From Bolinopsis microptera (Eukaryota; Ctenophora; Tentaculata; Lobata; Bolinopsidae), in NCBI RefSeq assembly GCF_026151205.1, contig NC_087080.1, positions 1,544,879-1,608,878 on the forward strand: a DNA stretch of 64,000 bases. The letters are read 5' to 3'. How positions within the stretch are numbered: position 1 is the first letter of the stretch; the number at the start of each line of letters is the position of its first letter. Positions 36,601-45,659 of the stretch are shown here, one piece after another. The translations under genes were made by a program, and so were the position numbers. The notes beneath the pieces are model-generated. The model had not been told where the DNA came from, did not search any database, and saw only the letters and a program-made list of their open reading frames with translations.

Positions 36601-39600
36601 CTATGGTAACACACTACTTTAACTAACTTGTTGCTATGGTAACACACTAGTCTAACTAACTTGTTGCTATGGTAACACACTAGTTTAACTAACTTGTTGC
36701 TATGGTAACACACTAGTTTAACTAACTTGTTACTATGGTAACACACTACTTTAACTAACTTGTTGCTATGGTAACACACTATAAGTTTAACTAACTTGTT
36801 GCTATGGTAACACACTAGTTATAGTTTAACTAACTTGTTACTATGGTAATACACTAGTTTAACTAACTTGTTACTATAGTAATACACTAGTTTAACTAAC
36901 TTGTTGCTATGGTAACAAACTAGTTATAGTTTAACTAACTTGTTGCTATGGTAACACACTAGTTTAACTAACTTGTTGCTATGGTAATACACTAGTTTAA
37001 CTAACTTGTTACTATGGTAATACACTAGTTTAACTAACTTGTTGCTATGGTAATACACTAGTTTAACTAACTTGTTACTATGGTAATACACTAGTTTAAC
37101 TAACTTGTTGCTATGGTAATACACTAGCTTAACTAACTTGTTGCTATGGTAACACACTAGTCTAACTAACTTGTTGCTATGGTAATACACTAGTTTAAAT
37201 AACTTGTTACTATGGTAACACACTAGTTTAACTAACTTGTTACTATGGTAACACACTAGTTTATGACTAACTTGTTACTATGGTAACACACTAGTTTAAC
37301 TAACTTGTTGCTATGGTAACACACTAGTTTAACTAACTTGTTGCTATGGTAATACACTAGTTTAACTAACTTGTTACTATAGTAATACACTAGTTTAACT
37401 AACTTGTTACTATAGTAATACACTAGCTTAACTAACTTGTTGCTACGGTAACACACTAGTTTAACTAACTTGTTACTATGGTAACACACTAGTTTAACTA
37501 AATTGTTAATTGCTAAATGCTATGGTAACACACTAGTTTAACTAACTTGTTGCTATGGTAATACACTAGTTTAACTAACTTGTTACTATAGTAATACACT
37601 AGTTTAACTAACTTGTTGCTATGGTAATACACTAGTTTAACTAACTTGTTACTATGGTAATACACTAGTTTAACTAACTTGTTGCTATGGTAATACACTA
37701 GCTTAACTAACTTGTTGCTATGGTAACACACTAGTCTAACTAACTTGTTGCTATGGTAATACACTAGTTTAAATAACTTGTTACTATGGTAACACACTAG
37801 TTTAACTAACTTGTTACTATGGTAACACACTAGTTTATGACTAACTTGTTGCTATGGTAACACACTAGTTTAACTAACTTGTTGCTATGGTAATACACTA
37901 GTTTAACTAACTTGTTACTATAGTAATACACTAGTTTAACTAACTTGTTGCTATGGTAATACACTAGTTTAACTAACTTGTTACTATGGTAATACACTAG
38001 TTTAACTAACTTGTTGCTATGGTAATACACTAGCTTAACTAACTTGTTGCTATGGTAACACACTAGTCTAACTAACTTGTTGCTATGGTAATACACTAGT
38101 TTAAATAACTTGTTACTATGGTAACACACTAGTTTAACTAACTTGTTACTATGGTAACACACTAGTTTATGACTAACTTGTTACTATGGTAACACACTAG
38201 TTTAACTAACTTGTTGCTATGGTAACACACTAGTTTAACTAACTTGTTGCTATGGTAATACACTAGTTTAACTAACTTGTTACTATGGTAATACACTAGT
38301 TTAACTAACTTGTTACTATGGTAATACACTAGTTTAACTAACTTGTTACTATAGTAATACACTAGCTTAACTAACTTGTTGCTACGGTAACACACTAGTT
38401 TAACTAACTTGTTACTATGGTAACACACTAGTTTAACTAAATTGTTAATTGCTAAATGCTATGGTAACACACTAGTTTAACTAACTTGTTGCTATGGTAA
38501 CACACTAGTTTAACTAACTTGTTGCTATGGTAACACACTATAAGTTTAACTAACTTGTTTCTGTTGAAGCCTAGAAGTATCCCCCTGATCCACGACAGCG
38601 CTGTTATTACAGAAGATCCTGTACCTGAAAGGAAGGTAGATTAATTTACTTTACTGCATAAATTCATAAATTCATACGAGTTGGTAACACCTAGGTAACC
38701 TAGGTAACGAGTGGGTAACACCTAGGTAACCTAGGTAACGAGTGGGTAACACCTAGGTAACCTAGGTAACGAGTTGGTAACACCTAGGTAACCTAGGTAA
38801 CGAGTGGGTAACACCTAGGTAACCTAGGTAACGAGTGGGTAACACCTTGGTAACCTAGGTAACGAGTGGGTAACACCTAGGTAACCTGTTGTTTGTTATG
38901 ACACAATTTTAACTTATTGGAAATGTTGCACGCCTGACGCATTCCATTGTCCAAGCTGCACGTGACACAATTCAGCCAATCAGAGGACTGGAACCCGCAA
39001 AGTTAAAGTTGTGAACGTTTATTCGGCCCAAAATAAGACTTTTTGGGATCACTCAAAACCTAGGTTGTCCCAAATTTTGCTCCTGGGGAGCTAACTTAAG
39101 TTTCAAGGGACGAAAATTTTGCTGAAAACCGGAAGTCGATATATTTTACTTTCGGAGATAGGCCCAAGCCAATAAGGTTTCCTGGGAGGTTATTCGATCG
39201 TTTTTAACCGATAATAACCATTCTTAACCAATCAAACCAAGCAAACTAACCCATTGTCGTCTTTACTATTAAAGTTTTATTATTATTAGGTTTTAAAAAC
39301 GCAATATTTATTCAACAATCCACTCGGTATAACATTGTGATATGAAATTTATATCACGATAAAGATAATAGGCAACTAATATTATAAGAGTCTCGCTCAT
39401 CTACAATGAGATTATTGATAAAGGAGTAATTATTGATCACGAGACACGTATCGCAATATAATATATTTAATTTTCTTTCGAATCAACAATTTGTCTAGAA
39501 TATTGATCATTGACTGTGCAATTGCAACACCACTAATTAATGGAGCTTGGAATTTTGTTCAGAATTAAATTTCTTAAATCCCCCTCTCTGTACCCCCATC

Positions 39601-40257
39601 GCCCTCTCTGTACCCCTCCCCCTCCCCCTCTCTGTACCCCCTCCCCACTCTCTCACATGACATGTACCCCCTCCCCACTCTCTTCCACATGACATGTACC
39701 CCCCTTCTCTAGGGTACAAACCTAGGAAGAATACGAAGAAGAGCCACATGACATGTACCCCCCTTCTCTAGAGTACGAACCTAGGAAGAGTACGAAGAAG
39801 AGCCACATGACATGTACCCCCCTTCTCTAGAGTACGAACCTAGGAAGAGTACGAAGAAGAGCCACATGACATGTACCCCCCTTCTCTAGAGTACGAACCT
39901 AGGAAGAGTACGAAGAAGAGCCACATGACATGTACCCCCCTTCTCTAGAGTACGAACCTAGGAAGAGTACGAAGAAGAGCCACATGACATGTACCCCCCT
40001 TCTCTACTCTCTAAGGGTACAAACCTAGGAAGAGTACGAAGAAGAGCCACATGACATGTACCCCCTTTCTCTAGGGTACAAACCTAGGAAGAGTACGAAC
40101 CTAGGAAGAGTACGAACCTAGGAAGAGTACAAACCTAGGAAGAGTACGAACCTAGGAAGAGTACGAAGAAGAGCCACATGACCAGGATCCCGAGCTCGCT
40201 CGTGTGCCTCCCACTTGCAAACATGTACAAACTTACGTTCTCCTCAATCTCTATCAT
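24595..40257 (-). CDS. Rhodopsin-like seven-transmembrane receptor (GPCR), nine exons
   Basis: Plasma-membrane receptor of 323 residues; ligand unknown. Exons in order: 40152-40257, 38555-38624, 34274-34369, 33956-34100, 33276-33367, 33025-33162, 27509-27591, 27194-27332, 24595-24697. Every junction is GT-AG and phases agree (1,2,2,0,2,2,1,2). Exon 1 starts MIEIEENVS with an N-glycosylation site, then TM1. Exon 3 has TM2 (NLTMVDLL, matching NLxxADLL). Exon 4 has the ECL1 signature WVFG, the TM3 cysteine, and YPV where DRY is usual. Exon 5 holds TM4. Exon 6 has the ECL2 cysteine (GYGGC) and TM5. Exons 7-8 hold TM6 (GLLPY in place of CWLPY), ECL3 and TM7 (TPFILY near NPxxY). Exon 9 is a helix-8-like tail with stop TAG at 24595-24597. 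The loss of DRY makes coupling uncertain. Most introns hold satellite arrays seeded at splice sites. An extra 3' exon is possible if GTAACC after AAG is used as donor. Confidence 0.8.
24698..25065 (-). other. 3' part of GPCR intron 8
   Basis: Unique intron sequence between the 46 bp array and the exon 9 acceptor (TTTTTCCAG just above 24697). No further exon seen. Confidence 0.5.
25066..27230 (-). repeat. 46 bp minisatellite built on the exon 8 / intron 8 junction
   Basis: About 47 units. On the minus strand each holds about 30 nt matching the end of exon 8 (CTCCTCACCCCCTTCATCC, then TTTACTG), followed by the donor GTTTGTTATTCG. The first, slightly different copy (CTATACTG|GTTTGT at 27194) is the real exon end. 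As 46 is not divisible by three and the unit has no stop in any minus frame, all three frames stay open for up to about 2.2 kb. These frames encode shuffled TM7 pieces (LLTPFILYWFVIRF) and are not separate genes. Confidence 0.9.
27345..27395. repeat. Short 10 bp repeat in GPCR intron 7
   Basis: About five GGTTACTAGT-type units just upstream, on the minus strand, of the exon 8 acceptor. Same word as the large 10 bp arrays. Confidence 0.75.
27472..27520 (-). repeat. 16 bp repeat (x3) spanning the exon 7 donor
   Basis: On the minus strand GGCTATCCTAG|GTAAGG is repeated three times in tandem. The first copy is the end of exon 7 with its donor; the next two lie in the intron with intact donor words. 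Confidence 0.85.
27592..28110 (-). other. 3' part of GPCR intron 6
   Basis: Unique sequence between the 55 bp array and the exon 7 acceptor. It contains a short dispersed repeat at 27711-27756 (CTCTAACCAGA..., TTGCAGTAGCGCGCG), also found at 42221-42264. Confidence 0.5.
28115..33058 (-). repeat. 55 bp minisatellite built on the exon 6 / intron 6 junction, ~90 copies
   Basis: On the minus strand each unit carries about 40 nt of exon 6 end (GTGCAGCTCTATCGTTCTC, TTCAGAAA) followed by the donor GTTAGTGTCTTG. The true exon copy at 33025-33060 differs by CTACGTGC where array units have CCACGTGC, creating a CACGTG word in each unit. Unit lengths are 55, 57 (GCTACACT variant) and 49 bp (loss of TTACAA). 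The stretch from about 30480 to 32690 is nearly uniform, while 28115-30480 mixes variants, showing recent homogenisation of one block. Confidence 0.95.
33375..33452. repeat. ~36 bp direct repeat, two copies
   Basis: Two copies of TTACAATTATAGAATCCATT followed by ACCATGGTAACCAACG, lying in GPCR intron 4 next to the exon 5 acceptor. Confidence 0.85.
33566..33953. repeat. 10 bp satellite (ACCACTAGTA)n in GPCR intron 4
   Basis: About 38 units. On the minus strand it begins a few bases inside the intron, directly after the exon 4 donor GTGAGTTACTAG. The same family as 23604-24615 but in the opposite orientation. Confidence 0.95.
34340..35622 (-). repeat. 55 bp minisatellite built on the intron 2 / exon 3 junction, ~23 copies
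   Basis: On the minus strand each unit contains the acceptor CTTTTACTAG followed by the first ~20 nt of exon 3 (ATTCGGGGCAGCTCTGATTC). Here the 3' splice site is amplified. The true exon at 34369 is the last copy in transcript order. Minor variants (CTCGAATC, AATATAATC) are shared by neighbouring units. Confidence 0.95.
35650..36014 (-). mobile_element. LINE remnant, reverse transcriptase C-terminal part
   Basis: On the minus strand a frame reads NTKVMTLNM, then DFIYLSSWIESTVKEIR and RKEKSEGALHSKADHV, the end-of-RT region of many LINEs (DFxYLGSWI...DIxxRKxxAW). It is then joined, by an internal deletion, to the 3' end seen at 62429-62683 (TTACTGAAGGAAGTTGGGAC) and a TAG/TAC-rich tail. It lies in GPCR intron 2. 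Confidence 0.75.
36015..36490. other. GPCR intron 2 sequence, nothing recognised
   Basis: Short open frames only. TGATAATCAC and GATTATCAC words lie about 260 bp apart in opposite orientation, too short to call an element. Confidence 0.4.
36495..38575 (-). repeat. 33 bp minisatellite starting at the exon 2 donor, ~63 copies with higher-order structure
   Basis: On the minus strand the unit contains GCAACAA|GTTAGTTAAACT, matching the exon 2 end and donor (AGAAACAA|GTTAGTTAAACT at 38555). It also carries TGTGTTACCATA. As 33 is divisible by three it leaves frames repeating VCYHSNKLVKL. Marker units with GTTTATGACTAAC (37260, 37835, 38166) and with AATTGTTAATTGCTAAATGC (37500, 38440) reveal a higher-order block of about 0.9 kb and an internal ~0.33 kb block. 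Confidence 0.95.
38670..38895. repeat. 31 bp minisatellite, ~7 copies
   Basis: Units of GAGTGGGTAACACCTAGG followed by TAACCTAGGTAAC, in GPCR intron 1 just beyond the exon 2 acceptor. Confidence 0.95.
38896..39590. other. GPCR intron 1 sequence, nothing recognised
   Basis: Unique AT-rich sequence. No exon-like segment in phase with the receptor was found here. Confidence 0.5.
39591..40175 (-). repeat. 59 bp minisatellite built on the exon 1 / intron 1 junction
   Basis: About eight units plus degenerate ends. On the minus strand each unit has CATGTGGCTCTTCTTCGTAC and TCTTCCTAG|GTTCGTAC, the last ~29 nt of exon 1 (TM1) with its donor. The copy at 40152 is the genuine exon end. Near 40080-40150 a shorter sub-unit (AGAGTACGAACCTAGGA) has amplified. 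Confidence 0.95.
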
Positions 40258-42860
40258 CGCTGCGAAATTAAGTAGAAAATAGAAATTTGCAGAAAAATAA
40301 TTACTGGATCAGAAATTGTATAAACTTTTTCAATTGTTCGGAAATTCGTAAATAGTGTTAAAACCTGACAGTACTCTATTTAGGTCTAAGTCGTCACCCA
40401 GTGACAAATTTGTGAGAATTAGGCCCCTCCGCAAGAATCCTGAAGTTCTCTCATAAGTATATAAATAATCATAAAATAATAAATAGTTTTCGAAATTGTC
40501 CCACATTCAAACGACGATTTGGCGCCCCCCTAAGACGACACCCCCCCCCCCCCCCCCCCCCCTTCCTAGTTGGTACACTTGCTAGTTGGATGTTTCCTCC
40601 TCCAATAAAAAACCTCTACCTGACAATTAACCGGCCTCATTTGCTCTCTTAGCCGACCTTGCAGTATGCTGAATGCAAAGCACCGTCCTTAATTCACAAA
40701 AACAGAAATTCCTTTACAATACTAATTTTGAATATCTTTCACACTGCCAAACCGGTTGAAAAATTTGAAGAAAAATTAGACACAACCTGCTCCCACAAAA
40801 AAGATTAGAGATTAAAACGAAGATATTAAAACCAGCTATTAGCCTCATTCGGCAAAGCTAAGAAAATGGAGGGAAGTTGCAAGATTGGCACGATCTTAAT
40901 GTTGCTGTGAGAAATAATAGAAATAAAGTTGCCATTGCACTGGAAATTAAGTATATTCTTTTCAAGTTATTAGGTTATTAGGTTAATCATCTCTGAGTAA
41001 CAGAGGAATTTAATTCTCCCTTTGAATCAATCAAGCTAGATGATTTGTTGTAAATACTGAGATCAAACTATCAATTTACAGGCTATCGTAAAACATGTTG
41101 CAAGGCATGTCATCTCTGAGTAATTGCAATATTATTAGCAGAAATCACTGACGATGACCTTGTTGCATATAAAATATATAATCTACTATTAAAGATTTAA
41201 AACAAACGATTAATATTTCGAATCTTCAAATATCCTTGCAAAAATATACTGAGAACACACCACTTATACTCATATAGTGATGAACATTAAGAATAGCATT
41301 AACAGTAATTAACAGTAATTAACGACATAAACCGTTAAGAACTTGATGTCCATTATCTATGTGTTAATGTACAGTGAGACAAGGTGCAGTGGTAACCACG
41401 GTAACCACGGTAGCCAAGGTAAAGTCGGAAAAGGGTGAAAAATAAACCGAACAGCCTACTGAAAAACTTAGTGATACAGAGTCACAGACTTTGGATCTGA
41501 TGTTATTGAAAGTCATGAGTAATGCATTGCAGCTTAATCTGTAATTCTCAGACGGGTGCCCATTGCCGAATTGATAGATAGCATTTTATTTTACAAATTA
41601 TTTGTTTTATTTCTTCATTGCAACAAATCATTGAATGAACATGCCTAACGTTAAACTATAAAATATGACTTTATATGCGAAATCGAAAAACAAAGGTAAT
41701 AAACTATAAAATACGATACAAAGGTAAAGGAGCGCCACTATAAAATACGGTATAGATTTATTAAACTAGTGGCTGTACCGAGGACGGTAACCAGTGTACA
41801 CTGTACAGTGCAGTTCACGTGCAGTGAACACTCTCACATTATTACCTGCAAAGCTGCAGCCTACCATATTATCTGCGACAATTCTGCTTAATAGATCAGA
41901 CAATTTCCGGCTTTTAACAATCTAGTACGGGCTCGTGTATTTAATGTAAGAGAAAGTAGCGAGGAGCGGTGTGGAGCAGTAAGGAGCTGCGAGAATCTGT
42001 GTGGGGCCGAGAGGGACAGTGAGTTATCGAGTGAACTTCGAGAGCATGAGAAATGTGTAATTTTATTTGGCAATAGGAAACGATGGCTCGATTTAAACAG
42101 GACGTTTCACTGTTTTTCCAACAGCGGCTCTTCGGTCAAATGAAACCTCATTTTGTTCATTACCATTACTATTAAAATCATTTTATTAAACCGTATTGTC
42201 TTATTATAAAGGGCGACTTGCTCTAACCAGAGCCCTCTCGCTTGCAGTAGCGCGCGACTGCCGAGGCTATGTGAAAACGGCGACTGCTCCCCCTATCACT
42301 CCTACTTTTGCTACCTTTCAGTTTTATGGTGGACACTGTACCTTAGCCCCGTTTCCCCTTGGCTTGAACTGACTACCCTATTAGTATTATAATTTGCAAA
42401 TTCAGTAGCGAGAAACATACAAACAGAAACGTCCAAACCGAGAAAAGAGTTGATGTGATTGGCTCACCCTACCCTTATAAATCTCTGTAGACTGAACTCT
42501 GGAGACTGTTTTATATTAATCATAATGATTTTATCAACACTATTCATTGAATGGTGCACAGTCGATGCTTTAAATTAATTTATTAACTTTAAGTATTGAT
42601 GAAAAATGAATTCCTAGAAAATATGGATAATCTGTGTTGAATTTTTCAAAATTATCTGTAGCTTAGTATAAGGACTTACAGCAGTATCTCAGTGGCGGAG
42701 GTCTGTGTCTTTTCTCGTGATCTTCGTTTCAATATCATGAGGCTCGTTGCTGGATTCTGAAATGGTTGAGTGACAAGAATTTGTTATTATGTAGTTTTTG
42801 GTAAACACCACATTTCGTGTTCGAATGTTAAACTAGAAATGATCATATTTCATGAAATAA
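40258..42860. other. Upstream of the GPCR gene; no gene seen
   Basis: AT-rich, with a C run of 22 at 40541-40562. There is a cluster of inverted words at 41796-41836 (AGTGTACACTGTACAGTGC, GTTCACGTGCAGTGAAC) and the second copy of the GCAGTAGCGCGCG repeat at 42221-42264. This should hold the receptor promoter, but no core element stands out. Confidence 0.45.
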
Positions 42861-42864
42861 TAAT

Positions 42865-43705
42865 TATTGAACAGTTTGTAGAAAAATTTAAACGAGAAGA
42901 ATATTTTTCACTTCTTGTACTTACTATTCGCAGCTGCCTAACAATGTTTACAAAGGTTTCACATTTTGTTATGTAAGTTGAAAGGTTCGTTCCTACTGAG
43001 TAAGAGTCTGAAATAAATTGTTATAATATGATATAATAGCAAAACATCAAAACTTTGTTAAATCTTTGAATAGATTTTGAATTTTGTTTAATGTTAAGTA
43101 CATATTTATAAATAACATGTATTTAATATTGAATAATGTTTATAAATGTTTATAAACACAAATATGTCTCACAGTGATGGAGTTATGTGTCTTTTTCAGG
43201 GTAACTATTGATCACTTATCAATGCCATGAAGCTCGTTGCTGTAATCTGTATTCTGAAATGGTGGTTTTATTGCCGAGTGACACATTATTTCTGGTATTG
43301 TACATGTAATTTCTGGTGATCAGCACAGTTCATGTTTAAAATGCGAAAGTAAATTTGTTCACAGTCAAGTTCAAAATAAGTTAGATAATATCAATGTGTG
43401 TATCAAACAGCAAGTGAATTTTAGGAATTCAGCACAATAGAAGTGTTATCACGAAAAAGCACTTAAAAAGGGGCATTTTTTACTAACCTTCAATTCTCAT
43501 TAATTGGTTGAAGCTGATATCCTCTCTGTTGAACATCCGTATAGTCTTTATGCAGCATCGTCTTCGTTCCTGGAGTTGGTTATTAATAACTTAAAATAAG
43601 AGTAAATTATCATTAATTGACGATATAAAGATCTTCTCGCTTTTGCCATTTGAAATGGAAAGCACCGGATTTCCAGTCAGTTTCTAATATTTGCTAGACA
43701 ATATC
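42865..43705. repeat. ~0.85 kb duplicated segment, left copy
   Basis: Matches 44065-44935 in order and orientation: GAAAGGTTCGTTCCTACTGA, ATGTCTCACAGTGATGGAG, CTAGACAATATCA and others. The copies have diverged by substitutions and small indels, so the duplication is older than the SIX array. Confidence 0.8.
43498..43569 (-). CDS. Possible terminal exon of the cysteine-rich gene (duplicate A)
   Basis: Minus-strand segment between CAACTCCAG and the donor-like GTTAGTAAA. In phase 1 it reads GTKTMLHKDYTDVQQRG then YQLQPINEN and a stop. It is a short hydrophilic tyrosine-containing tail, as in cytoplasmic ends. No membrane-spanning exon linking it to the gene at 45465 was found, so its membership is inference. 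Confidence 0.3.
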
Positions 43706-44064
43706 ACCAAGCTATCAATGGTGTATGTTATTACAATTAACTAGATTCTACGTATTAGGTATAGGTACGTACCGTAATTGTAACTGCTGATAAAAGCTGA
43801 AAGTAGGTTTAAAAACGAAAGTAAGTAAGTTTGCTTTTCTAAGGTTGTTATATATTAGGGCTGGATACACTTCAGCAGCAAAACTAATTACAACACTACA
43901 AATCTATTACATTTATTGAGTATTATGTAACGCGATGGAAATATTTTAGGCGGGTAATATTATCCTGTCCAAACCCAGGTTTCATAACATGAAGACTTTG
44001 TTGTAACTTTGTATGAGAAGTATTAAAATAAGCCTAATAATGTTAAAATTTTTTGGATATTGAT

Positions 44065-44935
44065 TGAGCAGTTTTTTGAAAGATTTCGACGAAAAGAGTA
44101 ACCCTCCGCTTCTTGTACTTACTGCTCACAGCTCATAAAATGGTCAACAAAGGATTCACATCTTTTCAGTTGAAAGGTTCGTTCCTACTGAGTAAGGGTC
44201 TGAAACAAATTGTTGTAATATGAAATTATAGCAATACATCAAACCTTTGTTAAATCTTTGAATAGATTTTGAATTTTGTTTAATGTTAAATACATATTTA
44301 TAAATAATATTTATTTAAATTGAATAATTTTTATGAATGTTTAAAAACACAAATATGTCTCACAGTGATGGAGTTATGTGTCTTTTTTCAGGGTATTCAT
44401 CACTTATCAATGCCATTAAGCTCGTTTCTGTAATCTGTATTCTAAAATAGTGATTTGATTGCTGAGTGACACATTATTTCTGGTATTGTGCATGTAATTT
44501 CTGGTAATCAGCACGGTTCATGTTCAAAATGCGAAAGTAAATTTGTTCACAGTCAAGGTCAAAATAAGTTAGATAATATCAATGTGTGTATCAAACAGCA
44601 ATTGAATTTTAGGAATTCAGCAAAATAGAAGTGTTGCAGTATATGACGAAAAAAACAAACATTTTTCTTACTAACCTTGAATTCTCATAGATTAATTGGA
44701 GCTGATATTCTCTCACTTTCTTCCTGTTCATCTCTATTCTGTCGACATTCGTATAGACTTTATACATCATCGTCATTGTTCCTGGGGTAGTTAATTAATA
44801 ACTTGAGATAGGAGAAGATTAAAATTAGACTTTATTAAGATCTTCTGGTTTTTGTCATTTTAAATGGAAATCACCGGATTTGCGGTTAGTTTCTAATATT
44901 TGCTAGACTATATCATCAAGGGTTTATGCTGTAAA
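44065..44935. repeat. ~0.85 kb duplicated segment, right copy
   Basis: Partner of 42865-43705, with the same order of landmarks. Confidence 0.8.
44676..44781 (-). CDS. Possible tail exon of the cysteine-rich gene (duplicate B)
   Basis: Minus-strand segment between CTACCCCAG and GTTAGTAAG, open in phase 1: GTMTMMYKVYTNVDRIEM, then REYQLQLIYENS. It aligns with the candidate exon at 43498-43569 but is 34 nt longer and lacks the stop. This suggests duplicated alternative tail exons. Confidence 0.3.
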
Positions 44936-45082
44936 ATTGAGCTGGATTCTACGTACATCTTACGATTGTATTAAGTGTTTTAGTTTACATTTAATGAATT
45001 TATGAAACAAAGTGTTTTACTATGTTGAATGAAAATGCATTCTTTTGTTACATTTTTGAATTTAAATTGATTTTACATTTTA

Positions 45083-45207
45083 TTTTGCTTTGTATGCTGC
45101 TCCCTGTGTCGAGATCTCAGAGCAGGTTACCTCGATAACTTTTCTGGGGACTTTTGGGTATTGGGTTTCTGCTGTCATACTTTTCCACTCAGAAAACTCA
45201 AACATAC
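45083..45207 (-). pseudogene. Fragment of a sushi-like exon
   Basis: In one minus frame: FSEWKSMTAETQYPKVPRK then VIEVTCSEISTQGAAYK and a stop. It resembles the middle of the exon at 45465-45659 (AEWRTAIRTTTQFP, VKVNC) but lacks the start and the last cysteines. Probably a decayed duplicate. Confidence 0.45.
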
Positions 45208-45464
45208 ATTTTCTTATTTAGATATCTAAGTTAGATTGCAGTATCATCTGAGCTATTTGTCATAGCCCATCAACTGTAAGATTAAATTAAATCAGTTTTC
45301 TTTAGTAATATAACCATTAACCAACTCTCCCCATTACAGCATTACGACATTATTTTACCCCCTTTTGTCGGTTATGCTGATACTACCCTGGTTATATGAA
45401 GTGTTTAGTTATCCTTTTGTAGAGATGCTATGGTCATTTAGCATATCTGATTCTACAATTATAC

Positions 45465-45659
45465 CTGTATTCATACACTCGGGTTCATTAAAATCGAAAA
45501 TAAATTCCGTTCCTGAGGTGCAGGTCACCTCGCTGCTCCCTTTATTGAGAGCTCTGGATTCAATACAATTCACTTTCACCACGGTTCCTGGGACTACTGG
45601 GAACTGTGTTGTTGTTCTGATCGCAGTTCTCCACTCAGCATTCAGTCCCGTACAGCTCA
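45465..45659 (-). CDS. Sushi/CCP-like exon of the cysteine-rich gene
   Basis: A 195 nt phase 1-1 exon with acceptor TATCGACAG and donor ACAG|GTATAA. It holds four cysteines in sushi-like spacing: VSCTGLNAEW, GTVVKVNC, SSEVTCTSG and NEPEC. It follows the last S module and is the most C-terminal secure exon. Confidence 0.65.

Noticed and set aside
36480-38428. Six frames repeating VCYHSNKLVKL
   Set aside because: 33 bp satellite in receptor intron 2; open only because the period is divisible by three.
40541-40562. C run as an assembly gap marker
   Set aside because: Long G/C runs also occur at 47984, 48167 and 49011 in specific structures, so it may be real; no feature can be assigned.
41888-42073. 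61-codon minus-strand frame (MPNKITHFSCSRSSL...)
   Set aside because: Low-complexity serine-rich frame without conservation, splice sites or start context.
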